Origin: CAYMUN01 sp964440265
GTDB lineage: Bacteria; Patescibacteriota; Saccharimonadia; Saccharimonadales; UBA4665
Assembly: GCA_964440265.1 (NCBI GenBank)
Contig: CAYTRU010000004.1
Location: 1-32,869, forward strand
DNA: 32,869 nucleotides
Direction: 5' to 3'
A model generated the notes under the pieces. The model was not told the origin of the DNA and searched no databases. It worked only from the letters and a program-made list of their open reading frames with translations. This document shows, one piece after another, positions 15,213 through 23,365 of the stretch. A program made the translations under genes and the position numbers. Position 1 is the stretch's first letter; each line of letters starts with the position of its first letter.

Positions 15213-16106
15213 TTATCGGGGTGTATCTTCAGAGCCAGCCACAACTTCTATGGCAGCCGGTCCAGCCTGATACAAAATAGATTTTGCAAAGTTTTCGTCA
15301 GACGTTTTAGAGACTACTCCAGTATTTAGTTGCAATCGGGTGCCAGCCTGTTTTTGCATTGCCAATACCTTGAAGTCGGCTGGCAATTTTGAATCTAATG
15401 CATAATGCACGCTAGCTTGTCGCAATTGTGCGAAAAAGTCAGCGAAGAGCTTTTCGGGGGGAGTGTCTACCTGGCTGATATGATCCGTCCATTTGAGTTC
15501 GGTGGCTATGATCATCACCCCCTTATCCTGTAATTGGTTATACCAATTAGTTATTGCTTGCAGTGGGTTGTCAAAGTACTGCAAAGCTTGCACGCAGGTG
15601 AGTAAATCTGCTGGCTGAGGGAGTTCCACTGTTTGTGCATCGGCTTGTATAAATGATGGTCGATAGCCCCGGTCCAGAATTGTGTAGCCAAGTGAACTTG
15701 AAAGCCTCTCCATCCTATTGAGCTGTCTAGTATCCAGGTGATCCTCCCAGTCGAACAGGTCAACGTTTGTCATGGTGACTTGTGCCGGGGAATCCCTTAA
15801 TTGTAAATTTGCAGCTGTCTGTCTCTGGGCGATAGCAAGCCCGCCCGCCATTTCTACCCAGTGTATCGGACGGTTTGGTTGTCTTTCGCTGAGTCCCTCA
15901 ATCAAGGTATCGGGTGATAAGACGAAACTCGGCCCAGCCGCTGTTCTTAGAAAGTCTAAAATTTCACGCGTGGCAAAACCGGCAAATATCTCATCGGTAT
16001 ATTCGCCTAGTGTTCGACTATGGTGCGTTTTTGCTTGGGCCTCCGCTTGCTCGGTAACTAGATCATCGGGAAGGGGAGGTACAGTTTCATCGCCGTAATG
16101 TCCCAT
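15213..16106 (-). CDS. Probable class I SAM-dependent methyltransferase
   Basis: The 297-residue soluble protein has a Rossmann-like core. IHWVEMAGGLAIAQRQ (about 80-95) fits motif I with a modified glycine loop, RPSFIQADAQTVELP (about 150-164) fits the adenine-binding acidic motif, and ADLLTCVQALQYFDNPLQAI with a following KGVMIIATEL fits motifs IV and V. The first 45 residues are polar and perhaps flexible. The substrate is not recognised. It is transcribed on its own from a near-consensus promoter with a leaderless start, convergent with the HAD phosphatase gene (14 nt apart) and divergent from 16264. An inactive member is possible because motif I lacks the usual GxGxG. Confidence 0.7.
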   Translation of the reverse strand: MGHYGDETVPPLPDDLVTEQAEAQAKTHHSRTLGEYTDEIFAGFATREILDFLRTAAGPSFVLSPDTLIEGLSERQPNRPIHWVEMAGGLAIAQRQTAANLQLRDSPAQVTMTNVDLFDWEDHLDTRQLNRMERLSSSLGYTILDRGYRPSFIQADAQTVELPQPADLLTCVQALQYFDNPLQAITNWYNQLQDKGVMIIATELKWTDHISQVDTPPEKLFADFFAQLRQASVHYALDSKLPADFKVLAMQKQAGTRLQLNTGVVSKTSDENFAKSILYQAGPAAIEVVAGSEDTPR

Positions 16107-16114
16107 GAATTATG

Positions 16115-16143
16115 ATTATAATATAAATAAAATTAATAGTCAA
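16115..16143 (-). promoter_or_regulatory. Near-consensus promoter, TTGACT-17-TATAAT
   Basis: On the minus strand: -35 TTGACT (16143-16138), 17-bp AT-rich spacer, -10 TATAAT (16120-16115), ATG 8 nt later at 16106. The strongest promoter match in the window, and leaderless. Confidence 0.75.
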
Positions 16144-16246
16144 GTTATGCAATCCTAAATGTTGCTCACAAACCTAGGCTGACCTTTGAGCCGACGGAGG
16201 TAAGAATATTCGTAATATCATGAGCGGCTGATCATGTGGTACTTGT

Positions 16247-16255
16247 TGCTATAAT
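16247..16255 (+). promoter_or_regulatory. Extended -10 for the flippase-like gene, probably also xseAB
   Basis: TGC plus TATAAT (16250-16255), ending 8 nt before ATG 16264. No good -35. Leaderless geometry. Confidence 0.6.
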
Positions 16256-16263
16256 AAGCTGGC

Positions 16264-17328
16264 ATGGCTCATAAAAAATGGTTACGACAACACTGGAAAC
16301 TGGTGCTCAATCTGGTGACACTGCTGGCATTGGTGTTATTAGCCTATGCTACGCGGCATCAGTTGGGGGCGACTATTGGTAATTTACGGCGGGTGAATGG
16401 CTGGGCGCTACTGCTGATCATACCGATTGAGGCGCTGAATTATCACGCCCAGACTAAATTGTACCAGGGTTTATTCGGCATGGTGGGCAATAAATTGTCC
16501 TATAAATCGCTGTATAAAACCTCTCTAGAGCTGAATTTTGTGAATCACGTCTTTCCAAGTGGCGGAGTTACCGGGATATCTTATTTTAGTTTGCGGCTGC
16601 GGCGTGGTGAGGAGCTGACCGGGGGTAAAGCGACGCTCGTGCATGTCATGAAATTGGCGTTGACCTTTCTCTCGTTTGAGATATTGATTATATTTGGTTT
16701 ATTGGCATTGGCTATCAGAGGTAATGTCAGTAATTTAACCATCCTGGTGGCGGCTTCGCTGTCGACTTTGCTGCTGGTCGGTACCGGCGGTTTTGCCTAC
16801 ATCGTCGGCAGCAAGCAGCGGATTAATAGTTTTTTCACGACTCTCACGGTCGGTTTGAACCGGGCAATACAGGTAGTCCGGCCGAAACACCCGGAAACTA
16901 TTAATATCTATCGGGCTCGCAGCGTGTTTGATGATTTTCATGCGAATTATCAGGAGATTAAACACAATTATCGGGAATTGCAGCAACCGTTTTGGTATGC
17001 CTTGCTAGCGAATGCCACAGAAGTTTTGGCGCTCTATGTGGTGTACCTCGCTTTTGGCGAATTCGTCAACATCGGGGCGGTAATCATTGCGTATGGCGTG
17101 GCTAACTTTGCGGGGTTAGTCTCAGTCTTGCCGGGTGGCGTGGGTGTGTACGAAGCTCTCATGACGGCAGTGTTGGCCAGTGCTGGGATATCACCAGGGG
17201 TCAGCCTGCCAGTTACGGTGATGTATCGGGTGGTGAATACGCTGATCCAAATTCCGCCGGGGTACTATTTATATCAAAAAACGTTGCAACGGGGGGAGCA
17301 ACCGCCGGGAGCGCCTGGTGTCATTTGA
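16264..17328 (+). CDS. Flippase-like (UPF0104/LPG synthase TM family) membrane protein
   Basis: An integral membrane protein of the family that includes the N-terminal flippase domain of MprF and AglD-type proteins; members are linked to lipid or lipid-linked glycan translocation. The 354 residues contain about eight hydrophobic segments, the first at about 15-32. Family landmarks are NHVFPSGGVTGISYFSLRLRR (about 96-116) and GVANFAGLVSVLPGGVGVYEALM near the C-terminus. There is no soluble lysyl-transfer domain, so lysylphosphatidylglycerol synthesis is not implied. The gene overlaps xseA by 11 nt, suggesting one operon although the functions differ. Confidence 0.85.
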   Translation: MAHKKWLRQHWKLVLNLVTLLALVLLAYATRHQLGATIGNLRRVNGWALLLIIPIEALNYHAQTKLYQGLFGMVGNKLSYKSLYKTSLELNFVNHVFPSGGVTGISYFSLRLRRGEELTGGKATLVHVMKLALTFLSFEILIIFGLLALAIRGNVSNLTILVAASLSTLLLVGTGGFAYIVGSKQRINSFFTTLTVGLNRAIQVVRPKHPETINIYRARSVFDDFHANYQEIKHNYRELQQPFWYALLANATEVLALYVVYLAFGEFVNIGAVIIAYGVANFAGLVSVLPGGVGVYEALMTAVLASAGISPGVSLPVTVMYRVVNTLIQIPPGYYLYQKTLQRGEQPPGAPGVI

Positions 17329-18469
17329 GCCCGTTGGCCTAGAACTAGGTGTCAGTGAGTTTGTGGCACTACTTAATCAGAGTCTGGAATACGCTTATCC
17401 AAATGTCATTATTACTGGCGAGCTGGCCAATTTGCGCGTATCGAAAAATCGCTGGATCTACTTTGACCTGAAGGACGAAACGGCGACTGTGAAGTTTTTC
17501 GGCACCGTCTATCAGTTACCTGGTCCGCTGGAGGACGGCATGGTACTGAAAGTTCGTGGCCAGCCGCGCTTGCATCCGCTGTATGGCTTCAGTGTCAACG
17601 TGCAGAGCATGCGACCGGCCGGCGAAGGCACCATTCGACGGGCTGCCGAACTGTTGCGAGCTAAGCTGGCACAAGAAGGCTTGTTTGACGAGGCCCGTAA
17701 GCGCCGCTTGCCATATCCCCCAACCCATATTGGGCTAGTGACCTCCGCCCAGTCAGCGGCCTATGCTGATTTCATTAAAATCTTACAAAATCGCTGGCAG
17801 GGTATCAGCATCGACCTTATCGACGTACAAGTACAAGGCGAGCCGGCACCTGCTCAAATAGTGGCAGCTTTGGAACAATTTAGTACGGAGGCCACGCCGC
17901 CAGAGGTAATTATTATTATTCGGGGTGGTGGCAGTGCCGAAGATCTGGCAGCTTTTAATACCGAGCAAGTCACTCGGGCGGTAGCTGCTTGTCGGGTGCC
18001 GACGCTGATAGCCATAGGCCATGAAACCGATCTATCGTTAGCTGAGTTGGCTGCTGACAGGCGGGCCAGTACACCTAGTAATGCTGCCGAACTATTGGTG
18101 CCCGATCGCTCCCAGGTTATAGCTAGTCTCCAAGCGGCAAAAAATTTGTTGCAGCAGGCAGGGCAGCGGCAACTTACCACCGCCCGCGCGGGTCTACAGC
18201 AGCAAGCAGCAAGTTTAGAGCAAACCATCCTACAGCACCTAACGGTTCGACACCAAAGTCTAAAAAATTATATCCAACTCTTGGAAATATTAAACCCCCA
18301 AGCTATTTTGCGTCGCGGCTATGCCATCGTGCGCCAGGACGGCCAGGTGCTACGAAGTCTGCACCGGGTTAATTCAGGTGCTATAGTGGAAGTACAGCTA
18401 GCAGACGGCCGTTTTGGCGCCACTGTCGAAAAATTGCCCGAGAAATCGCTAAAGAGAGATCGTTCATGA
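17318..18469 (+). CDS. xseA: Exodeoxyribonuclease VII large subunit
   Basis: The catalytic subunit of ExoVII, which degrades single-stranded DNA from both ends into oligonucleotides in repair. The 383 residues are slightly short for the family. An N-terminal OB-fold (about 1-100) includes ITGELANLRVSKNRWIYFDLKD; the catalytic core has RKRRLPYPPTHIGLVTSAQSAAYADF, IIIIRGGGSAEDLAAFN and PTLIAIGHETDLSLAELAADRRASTPSNAAE; a long coiled coil follows (about 265-330), then the RGYAIVRQDG C-terminal element. GTG 17318 overlaps the upstream gene by 11 nt, and xseB starts within an ATGA overlap. Confidence 0.96.
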   Translation: MSFEPVGLELGVSEFVALLNQSLEYAYPNVIITGELANLRVSKNRWIYFDLKDETATVKFFGTVYQLPGPLEDGMVLKVRGQPRLHPLYGFSVNVQSMRPAGEGTIRRAAELLRAKLAQEGLFDEARKRRLPYPPTHIGLVTSAQSAAYADFIKILQNRWQGISIDLIDVQVQGEPAPAQIVAALEQFSTEATPPEVIIIIRGGGSAEDLAAFNTEQVTRAVAACRVPTLIAIGHETDLSLAELAADRRASTPSNAAELLVPDRSQVIASLQAAKNLLQQAGQRQLTTARAGLQQQAASLEQTILQHLTVRHQSLKNYIQLLEILNPQAILRRGYAIVRQDGQVLRSLHRVNSGAIVEVQLADGRFGATVEKLPEKSLKRDRS

Positions 18470-18699
18470 GCACAGCTAAATCTTCGTCCAAGCTACCCCA
18501 GCCTACGTATGAGACGCTGAAAGCCGAGCTGGATCACCTGATGCTGGAATTACAGCGGGAGGATCTGGAAGTAGATACTGCTTTGGTACACTACCAGCGC
18601 GGCCTAATACTGATACAGCAATTGGAGCAATATCTTCAGGCGACTGAGAATACTATCCACAAACTACAAGCGAAATTCAATAGTACTACGCAGCATTGA
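18466..18699 (+). CDS. xseB: Exodeoxyribonuclease VII small subunit
   Basis: The small helical subunit that coats the coiled coil of XseA. The 77 residues hold the usual two-helix hairpin: TYETLKAELDHLMLELQRED, then LEVDTALVHYQRGLILIQQLEQYL, then a C-terminal helix. The N-terminus is a short Ser/Lys-rich tail. Its ATG overlaps the xseA stop as ATGA, so translation is probably coupled to give balanced subunits. Confidence 0.93.
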   Translation: MSTAKSSSKLPQPTYETLKAELDHLMLELQREDLEVDTALVHYQRGLILIQQLEQYLQATENTIHKLQAKFNSTTQH

Positions 18700-18722
18700 T
18701 TGTTCAAGCTATCTGAGGTATA

Positions 18723-19400
18723 TTGAGCGCTATGGTCAAGCATAATCAAAATGGCGCAGTCAGTGGCTTGGTAATTTCTTTTGTCATGGTAGTTGTTCTG
18801 TTACTTGGGTCGATCATATTTGCCGCCTGGGCTTACAAACAGCAGCAGCTCTATAAGGGCAATGGTGATGTCAGGGTAGCAGCGGCAAAAAAGGCTGCCA
18901 CTGAAGCGGCTGATGCGGCCAAAGAAAAAGAGTTTTTAGAGCGGGTCAAACAGCCTTACAAAACGTATCAGGGGCCAGAGGCTGTCGGCAGCCTAGTAGT
19001 GCAGTTCCCGAAAACGTGGAGTGGCTATGTCGACGACGTTGGGAGTAGCGGTACCGCTGACCTAGACGGTTATTTTTCGCCTGGCGTGGTACCGTCAATC
19101 AGCAATACTAACTCTGTCTTTGCCTTGCGAATCCAGGTGCTCCCACAGCCTTATGACAAAGTACTCGAGAGTTTTGACGGTCAGCAGCAGGCTGGTAAAT
19201 TAACCATTCGTGCTTATTCCTTGCCAAAGTTGCCCAAAATTATTGGCGTAGAAGTGCAAGGTGAGCTTGTTGATCAAAAGAACGTGACGATGGTCGTCTT
19301 GCCCCTAAGAGCCGATACTTTAGAGATTTCGACGCAAGGTAACCAGTACTTGAATGACTTCAATACCGATATTTTGCCAAATCTAAGCTTCTCTCCATAA
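18723..19400 (+). CDS. Membrane-anchored hypothetical protein
   Basis: Function not recognised. The 225-residue protein has one N-terminal TM helix (about 14-36), a charged Ala/Lys/Glu helix (about 52-80, AAAKKAATEAADAAKEKEF) and a beta-rich extracytoplasmic domain (about 90-225) with VQFPKTWSGYV, NSVFALRIQVL and a final ISTQGNQYLNDFNTDILPNLSF segment. It looks like a surface-anchored domain of the PsbP/MSMEG-like 'KTWSGY' sort, but that is only impression. Start is TTG 18723 or ATG 18732. It follows xseB by 23 nt and may be in the same transcript. Confidence 0.75.
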   Translation: MSAMVKHNQNGAVSGLVISFVMVVVLLLGSIIFAAWAYKQQQLYKGNGDVRVAAAKKAATEAADAAKEKEFLERVKQPYKTYQGPEAVGSLVVQFPKTWSGYVDDVGSSGTADLDGYFSPGVVPSISNTNSVFALRIQVLPQPYDKVLESFDGQQQAGKLTIRAYSLPKLPKIIGVEVQGELVDQKNVTMVVLPLRADTLEISTQGNQYLNDFNTDILPNLSFSP

Positions 19401-19460
19401 ATAGTAGGCCGTAAAAACTACCTATTTGTGAGCTTTGTGAGCTATACTTGTGGCAGATAA

Positions 19461-20201
19461 GTGAGGGCAATGGTTTTCATGGCGCAAGCGAGCAGCGAGG
19501 GGAATAAATCCGGGATTTTATCGCAACAGCTTCTCCTCAGCGTAGCGGAAGAGTTAAAAGTACCCCTGTTACAGATTGCCCGACAGGCAGAGCAGGGTTG
19601 GGTGAGCGGGGCAATTGACCTGCCATTGCTTAATACGACTGCCAGCATGGCTCTCGGATTATTGGATAACTATGCACTGGGGGTGCGGTTAGCCATGGAG
19701 CCCCAGGAACTTGTCTTAGAATCAGTGTCGGTGTCGTCAGTACTATACGATACCGGCCAGCAGCTGGCCGCCTATGCAAAAAGTTACGGAGTGGAGCTGG
19801 AACTCAATATAGCTGGCCGGTATGGCCCGGTATTGACGAACCGCCAAGCGCTGCAGGCAGCTCTCACAAGCCTAGGAGCTGCTTTGATTGAGGCCTTACC
19901 GGCTCAAGACGGTACGCAGCTCAAGTTGGAGCTGGCGACTCATCGTAGCCGCTATGGCATCGTAGCTGGGCTCTACACCGATACCAAGCAACTTACCAAT
20001 GAGGCGCTACAACGCGGACGTCGCTTGCATCGTCGTAGTCGTCAGCCGCTGCTGCAACTGAGTCATACCAGTGGGGCCGGTATCTTCGTAGCTGATACGA
20101 TCTTGCAAGCGATGCAGCTAAATCTCAGAACCTCACGACACCGCCGCTTGTATGGCCTGGGTACTGTTTTGCAGCCAAACCATCAAATGCAGCTGGTATA
20201 A
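19461..20201 (+). CDS. Degenerate histidine-kinase-like protein (phosphoacceptor His replaced by Glu)
   Basis: The 246-residue soluble protein follows the plan of a histidine kinase core without sensor or TM regions. LLLSVAEELKVPLLQI (about 24-39) aligns with the H-box (S-H-E-L-R-T-P-L), but Glu30 stands where the phosphorylated His should be. NRQALQAALTSLGAALIEA (about 127-145) corresponds to the N-box without its key Asn, and SGAGIFVADTILQAM (about 204-218) to a weakened G-box. It is probably catalytically inactive and may act as a binding partner. A receiver protein lacking its Asp follows after 5 nt. GTG 19461 is 12 nt after a possible -10 TATACT; ATG 19470 is an alternative. Confidence 0.68.
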   Translation: MRAMVFMAQASSEGNKSGILSQQLLLSVAEELKVPLLQIARQAEQGWVSGAIDLPLLNTTASMALGLLDNYALGVRLAMEPQELVLESVSVSSVLYDTGQQLAAYAKSYGVELELNIAGRYGPVLTNRQALQAALTSLGAALIEALPAQDGTQLKLELATHRSRYGIVAGLYTDTKQLTNEALQRGRRLHRRSRQPLLQLSHTSGAGIFVADTILQAMQLNLRTSRHRRLYGLGTVLQPNHQMQLV

Positions 20202-20206
20202 GGGTC

Positions 20207-20593
20207 GTGGCGCAGATTTTATTAATCGAACCTGATCGCCTGCTGGCTGCCACGTACCAGCAAGCATTGGAGGCAGTTGGCCATCAAGTCACCATCTGTG
20301 CTGGGGCTCAGGCCGCCATCCAGGCTGCCGATCTAACTCGACCCGACATCATTATCCTAGAATTACAGCTGGTGCGGCACTCTGGCGTGGAATTCTTGTA
20401 TGAGTTTCGCTCGTACCTTGATTGGCAGACTATCCCGGTGGTAGTGCAGAGCTATATACCGCCAGCTGAATTTATGGGTAGTCAGCAATTATTACGTGAC
20501 GAACTCGGCATGACAGCGTATCTATATAAACCCCAGACTTCGCTCCAGCAGCTAGTAGCTGCCGTTCATCGGCAGCTCACGGTACGGGCGTGA
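20207..20593 (+). CDS. Degenerate receiver-domain protein (phospho-Asp replaced by Glu)
   Basis: The 128-residue single receiver domain starts ILLIEPD where the acidic pocket normally has two acids (E8 and D10 remain). The phosphoacceptor position in PDIIILELQL is Glu52 rather than Asp. The switch residue is Ser in VVVQSY and the conserved Lys is kept in YLYKP. Glu at this place often mimics the phosphorylated state in receiver domains, so the protein may be locked on; that is inference. It lies 5 nt after the kinase-like gene, begins with GTG and overlaps recO by 4 nt (GTGA), so all three are probably one operon. Confidence 0.8.
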   Translation: MAQILLIEPDRLLAATYQQALEAVGHQVTICAGAQAAIQAADLTRPDIIILELQLVRHSGVEFLYEFRSYLDWQTIPVVVQSYIPPAEFMGSQQLLRDELGMTAYLYKPQTSLQQLVAAVHRQLTVRA

Positions 20594-21282
20594 AACAGCT
20601 GCTGACACGCGGCAGTGTGCTAGCTCGGACAGAGTATGGTGAAGCGGATCGTATCCTGACCGTGCTCACGCCAGATTATGGCAAACTACGCCTCATGGCT
20701 CGCGGCGTGCGTCGGCCAAAGAGTAAACTAGCTGCTGGCATCGAGCTGTTTAGTATCAGCGACATCAGTTTTATCCGTGGTCGCGGCGAGATCGGCACCT
20801 TAGTTTCGACCCGTCTTATCAAGCATCATGATCGGATCGTTCACGAGCTTGACCGAGTCCGTCTCGGCTATGAACTGCTCAAAATGCTCAATCGTGCCAC
20901 CGAAGACCAGCCAGAATCGGAATATTTCACCCTACTAGAACAAGCGCTGACAGCGCTGAACAACCACGATCTCGACCTGGCACTCATCCGCTTGTGGTTT
21001 GGTGCTCAGTTATTGCGCCAAGCTGGTCACCAACCCAATTTGCACACCACAGCCGATAACGATAAGCTCCAGGCCGGACAACGCTACAATTTCGATTTTG
21101 AAGCCGTGTCCTTCACCCCGCATGAGACAGGCACCTATAGCACTGATGATATCAAATTTTTACGCCTGCTGTTTAGCGGCAACCAACCTCTCGTCCTCGC
21201 CCATGTTGAAAACAGCACAGACCTGACTAGTACCTGTTCACCCCTGGTCCAGACCATGCTTCAGACCTATATTCGCATCTAA
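20590..21282 (+). CDS. recO: DNA repair protein RecO
   Basis: RecO helps load RecA on SSB-coated DNA in the RecFOR gap-repair pathway. The 230-residue protein has the N-terminal OB-fold: GSVLARTEYGEADRILTVLT, GKLRLMARGVRRPKSKLAAG and ELFSISDISFIRGRGEIGTL, followed by a helical domain with HELDRVRLGYELLKMLNRATE. The C-terminal zinc-finger cysteines found in many RecO proteins are missing; only one Cys is present, near the end. GTG 20590 overlaps the stop of the degenerate receiver gene, so translation may be coupled. Confidence 0.9.
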   Translation: MKQLLTRGSVLARTEYGEADRILTVLTPDYGKLRLMARGVRRPKSKLAAGIELFSISDISFIRGRGEIGTLVSTRLIKHHDRIVHELDRVRLGYELLKMLNRATEDQPESEYFTLLEQALTALNNHDLDLALIRLWFGAQLLRQAGHQPNLHTTADNDKLQAGQRYNFDFEAVSFTPHETGTYSTDDIKFLRLLFSGNQPLVLAHVENSTDLTSTCSPLVQTMLQTYIRI

Positions 21283-21326
21283 AAAAATAGCCGAGCAGTC
21301 TATGAAAACTGTGCACAAAAATGTGC

Positions 21327-21354
21327 TTGCAGTGCGGTAACTAAAGCGTATAAT
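21327..21354 (+). promoter_or_regulatory. Promoter, TTGCAG-16-TATAAT
   Basis: -35 TTGCAG (21327-21332), 16-bp spacer, -10 TATAAT (21349-21354), ATG 13 nt later at 21368. Short leader, no Shine-Dalgarno. Confidence 0.6.
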
Positions 21355-21367
21355 TCCGGTTAAGATT

Positions 21368-21940
21368 ATGGCTGCAACATACGCCACGCCGGTCGAATTA
21401 CGGCCAGCATCTCCCACTAAGAGCAAAGGGGAGACATTGTTTGTTCCTCGTTTACTGATTGAAGAAGCTCGAGCGGTAACTTTTGATATGCCTCCTGAGC
21501 AAGACGAGAGATCCTTTTTGCTAGATTGGGATAATGCCGGTTCAGAAACTCCCCCTGCTATCTGGAATATCGCTAGATTTTTAATGGCAAAGAATCTCTG
21601 GCAAGGTAAAACGCCTAATTTTGCCGTATTAGGGCGTAATGCTCGACGAAGCTTATACGCAAGCGATCCAATGCATCAGGAGAGCGGTCGTTTTATAGGT
21701 GAAGCAGCGCTCACTAGTATATATGGCGCAGCTCAGCTAGAAACATTCGATCCAGATTCATTAGAAACTGAAAGACGATCTTTTGCTCCTGATGGTAGTA
21801 CGACGACGCTAGACGCCGATACCTTTCGTTCGGTGACAGCTAGAAACTCGGTAGTACGCGGCTATAATCTTACTATTGGTCTGGTTCACCCGGATCTTGT
21901 AGCTCCATCACCAGTCAAATTTCCCCCTGAACTGCTATAA
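21368..21940 (+). CDS. Hypothetical protein (190 aa)
   Basis: Function not recognised. Soluble, with no signal peptide or TM segment. Landmarks are FVPRLLIEEARAVTFDMP (about 25-42), the acidic FLLDWDNAGSETPPAIWNIARFLM (about 50-73), and SGRFIGEAALTSIYGAAQLETFDPDSLETERR (about 105-137). Style is like the orphans in 8193-12937: polar, acidic and with a disordered N-terminus. Its stop codon lies inside the -10 box of glyS, so the two genes are separate transcription units packed edge to edge. Confidence 0.72.
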   Translation: MAATYATPVELRPASPTKSKGETLFVPRLLIEEARAVTFDMPPEQDERSFLLDWDNAGSETPPAIWNIARFLMAKNLWQGKTPNFAVLGRNARRSLYASDPMHQESGRFIGEAALTSIYGAAQLETFDPDSLETERRSFAPDGSTTTLDADTFRSVTARNSVVRGYNLTIGLVHPDLVAPSPVKFPPELL

Positions 21941-21941
21941 T
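21933..21941 (+). promoter_or_regulatory. Extended -10 for glyS, inside the upstream stop codon
   Basis: TGC plus TATAAT (21936-21941) ends 8 nt before ATG 21950. The TAA of the preceding gene (21938-21940) lies within the box. Confidence 0.6.
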
Positions 21942-21949
21942 CGTTACAG

Positions 21950-23362
21950 ATGAGTGATGTATCCCTAGAAGACATTGTCAGCCTATGCAAACGCCGCGGT
22001 TTTATTTACCAGGGTAGTGAAGTCTATGGTGGTTTGGCTGGCACCTGGGACTACGGTCCGCTCGGTGTGGCTTTAAAGCGTAACATCATGCAGCTGTGGT
22101 GGAAAATGTTCGTTGAAGACCGCGACGACATGCTTGGCATCGACGCTGCCATCCTGATGAACCAAAAAGTTTGGCAAGCCAGTGGCCATGTCGACACTTT
22201 TACCGATCCGCTGGTCGAATGCTCCAACTGCCACAACCGCTTCCGCGCCGACAAAATCGACGTGTCGAAATGCCCGACCTGCGGCCAAAAAGACACCTTC
22301 GGTGAGCCGCGCCAATTTAATATGATGTTCAAGACGCACATTGGACCCCTTGCCGATCAGTTCGACATAATGAATGAACCAAAATGGGACTGGAAACCCG
22401 GCACGGAACGCCGCTTCACAGCCGATGATTTACTAGTAGCGGGTGCTAACAATGTCTATCTCCGGCCAGAAACCGCTCAAGGCATGTTCACAAATTTTAA
22501 AAACGTCGTCGACAGTTTTTATCCGGATATGCCATTTGGCCTGGCGCAGCAGGGGAAATCGTTTCGCAATGAGATCAGTCCACGCGACTTTGTCTTTCGT
22601 TCACGCGAGTTTGAAATCATGGAAATCGAGTATTTTATCCATCCCGACCACTGGGAAAAAGAATTTGAAGCTTGGATAAAGCGAGTACATAAGTGGCTCG
22701 ACGCACTTGGCTTGCCACCGGAAATGGTCCACGAACTGGAGGTTCCGGACAATGATCGTGCGCATTATAGTAAGCGCACCGTCGACTTCGAATTTGATTT
22801 TCCGATCGGCCGCGAAGAGCTACTTGGCTTGGCCTATCGTACTGACTTTGATCTGATGAACATCCAAAAGGCCTCCGGCAAAAGTATGGAATACCGTCCC
22901 AAAGACGGCTCAGCGCCCTACATTCCTCACGTTATCGAGCCGGCGTTCGGTCTGGAGCGGGCCATCATGGCTGTGCTGACAGCAGCCTACACTGAAGACG
23001 AGGTCAACGGCGAAAAACGCACCTATCTGAAGCTTCCGACTCATCTTGCCCCAGTCAGAGTAGCTGTCAGCCCACTGCTCAAAAACAAGCCTGAACTGGT
23101 CGCCAAAGCTCGAGAAGTCTACAAGATGCTCAAAGCCGAATTCGGCAATGTCATGTGGGACGACAACGGCAACATCGGCAAACGCTATCGGCGTCAAGAT
23201 GAAATCGGCACCCCGTACTGTGTTGTCATCGATTTCGACACCCTAGAAAATTCTACCTCCGGCAAAGCTGGCGACACCAAAGACACCGCCACCGTCCGCC
23301 ACCGCGATACGACTAAACAAGTCCGCGTTCAGATCAAAGACCTAGTTAATAAGTTAAATTAA
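21950..23362 (+). CDS. glyS: Glycyl-tRNA synthetase (class II, dimeric type)
   Basis: Charges tRNA-Gly with glycine. The 470 residues match the single-chain alpha2 enzyme rather than the alpha2beta2 GlyQ/GlyS type. Motifs: RRGFIYQGSEVYGGLAGTWDYGPLG at the N-terminus; a zinc-ribbon-like insertion with C91, C94, C108, C111 (CSNC and CPTC); motif 2 region GKSFRNEISPRDFVFRSREFEIME; and a C-terminal anticodon-binding domain from about 360 (LAPVRVAVSPLLKNKPELV) with NIGKRYRRQDEIGTPYC. Motif 3 GLERAIMAVL is present. The ALDH gene follows after 3 nt. Confidence 0.97.
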   Translation: MSDVSLEDIVSLCKRRGFIYQGSEVYGGLAGTWDYGPLGVALKRNIMQLWWKMFVEDRDDMLGIDAAILMNQKVWQASGHVDTFTDPLVECSNCHNRFRADKIDVSKCPTCGQKDTFGEPRQFNMMFKTHIGPLADQFDIMNEPKWDWKPGTERRFTADDLLVAGANNVYLRPETAQGMFTNFKNVVDSFYPDMPFGLAQQGKSFRNEISPRDFVFRSREFEIMEIEYFIHPDHWEKEFEAWIKRVHKWLDALGLPPEMVHELEVPDNDRAHYSKRTVDFEFDFPIGREELLGLAYRTDFDLMNIQKASGKSMEYRPKDGSAPYIPHVIEPAFGLERAIMAVLTAAYTEDEVNGEKRTYLKLPTHLAPVRVAVSPLLKNKPELVAKAREVYKMLKAEFGNVMWDDNGNIGKRYRRQDEIGTPYCVVIDFDTLENSTSGKAGDTKDTATVRHRDTTKQVRVQIKDLVNKLN

Positions 23363-23365
23363 TCC

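Noticed and set aside
15206..15222. CCCC-TTTATC-GGGG hairpin between the HAD and methyltransferase genes as a terminator
   Set aside because: Only a 4-bp stem and no T-run on either strand.
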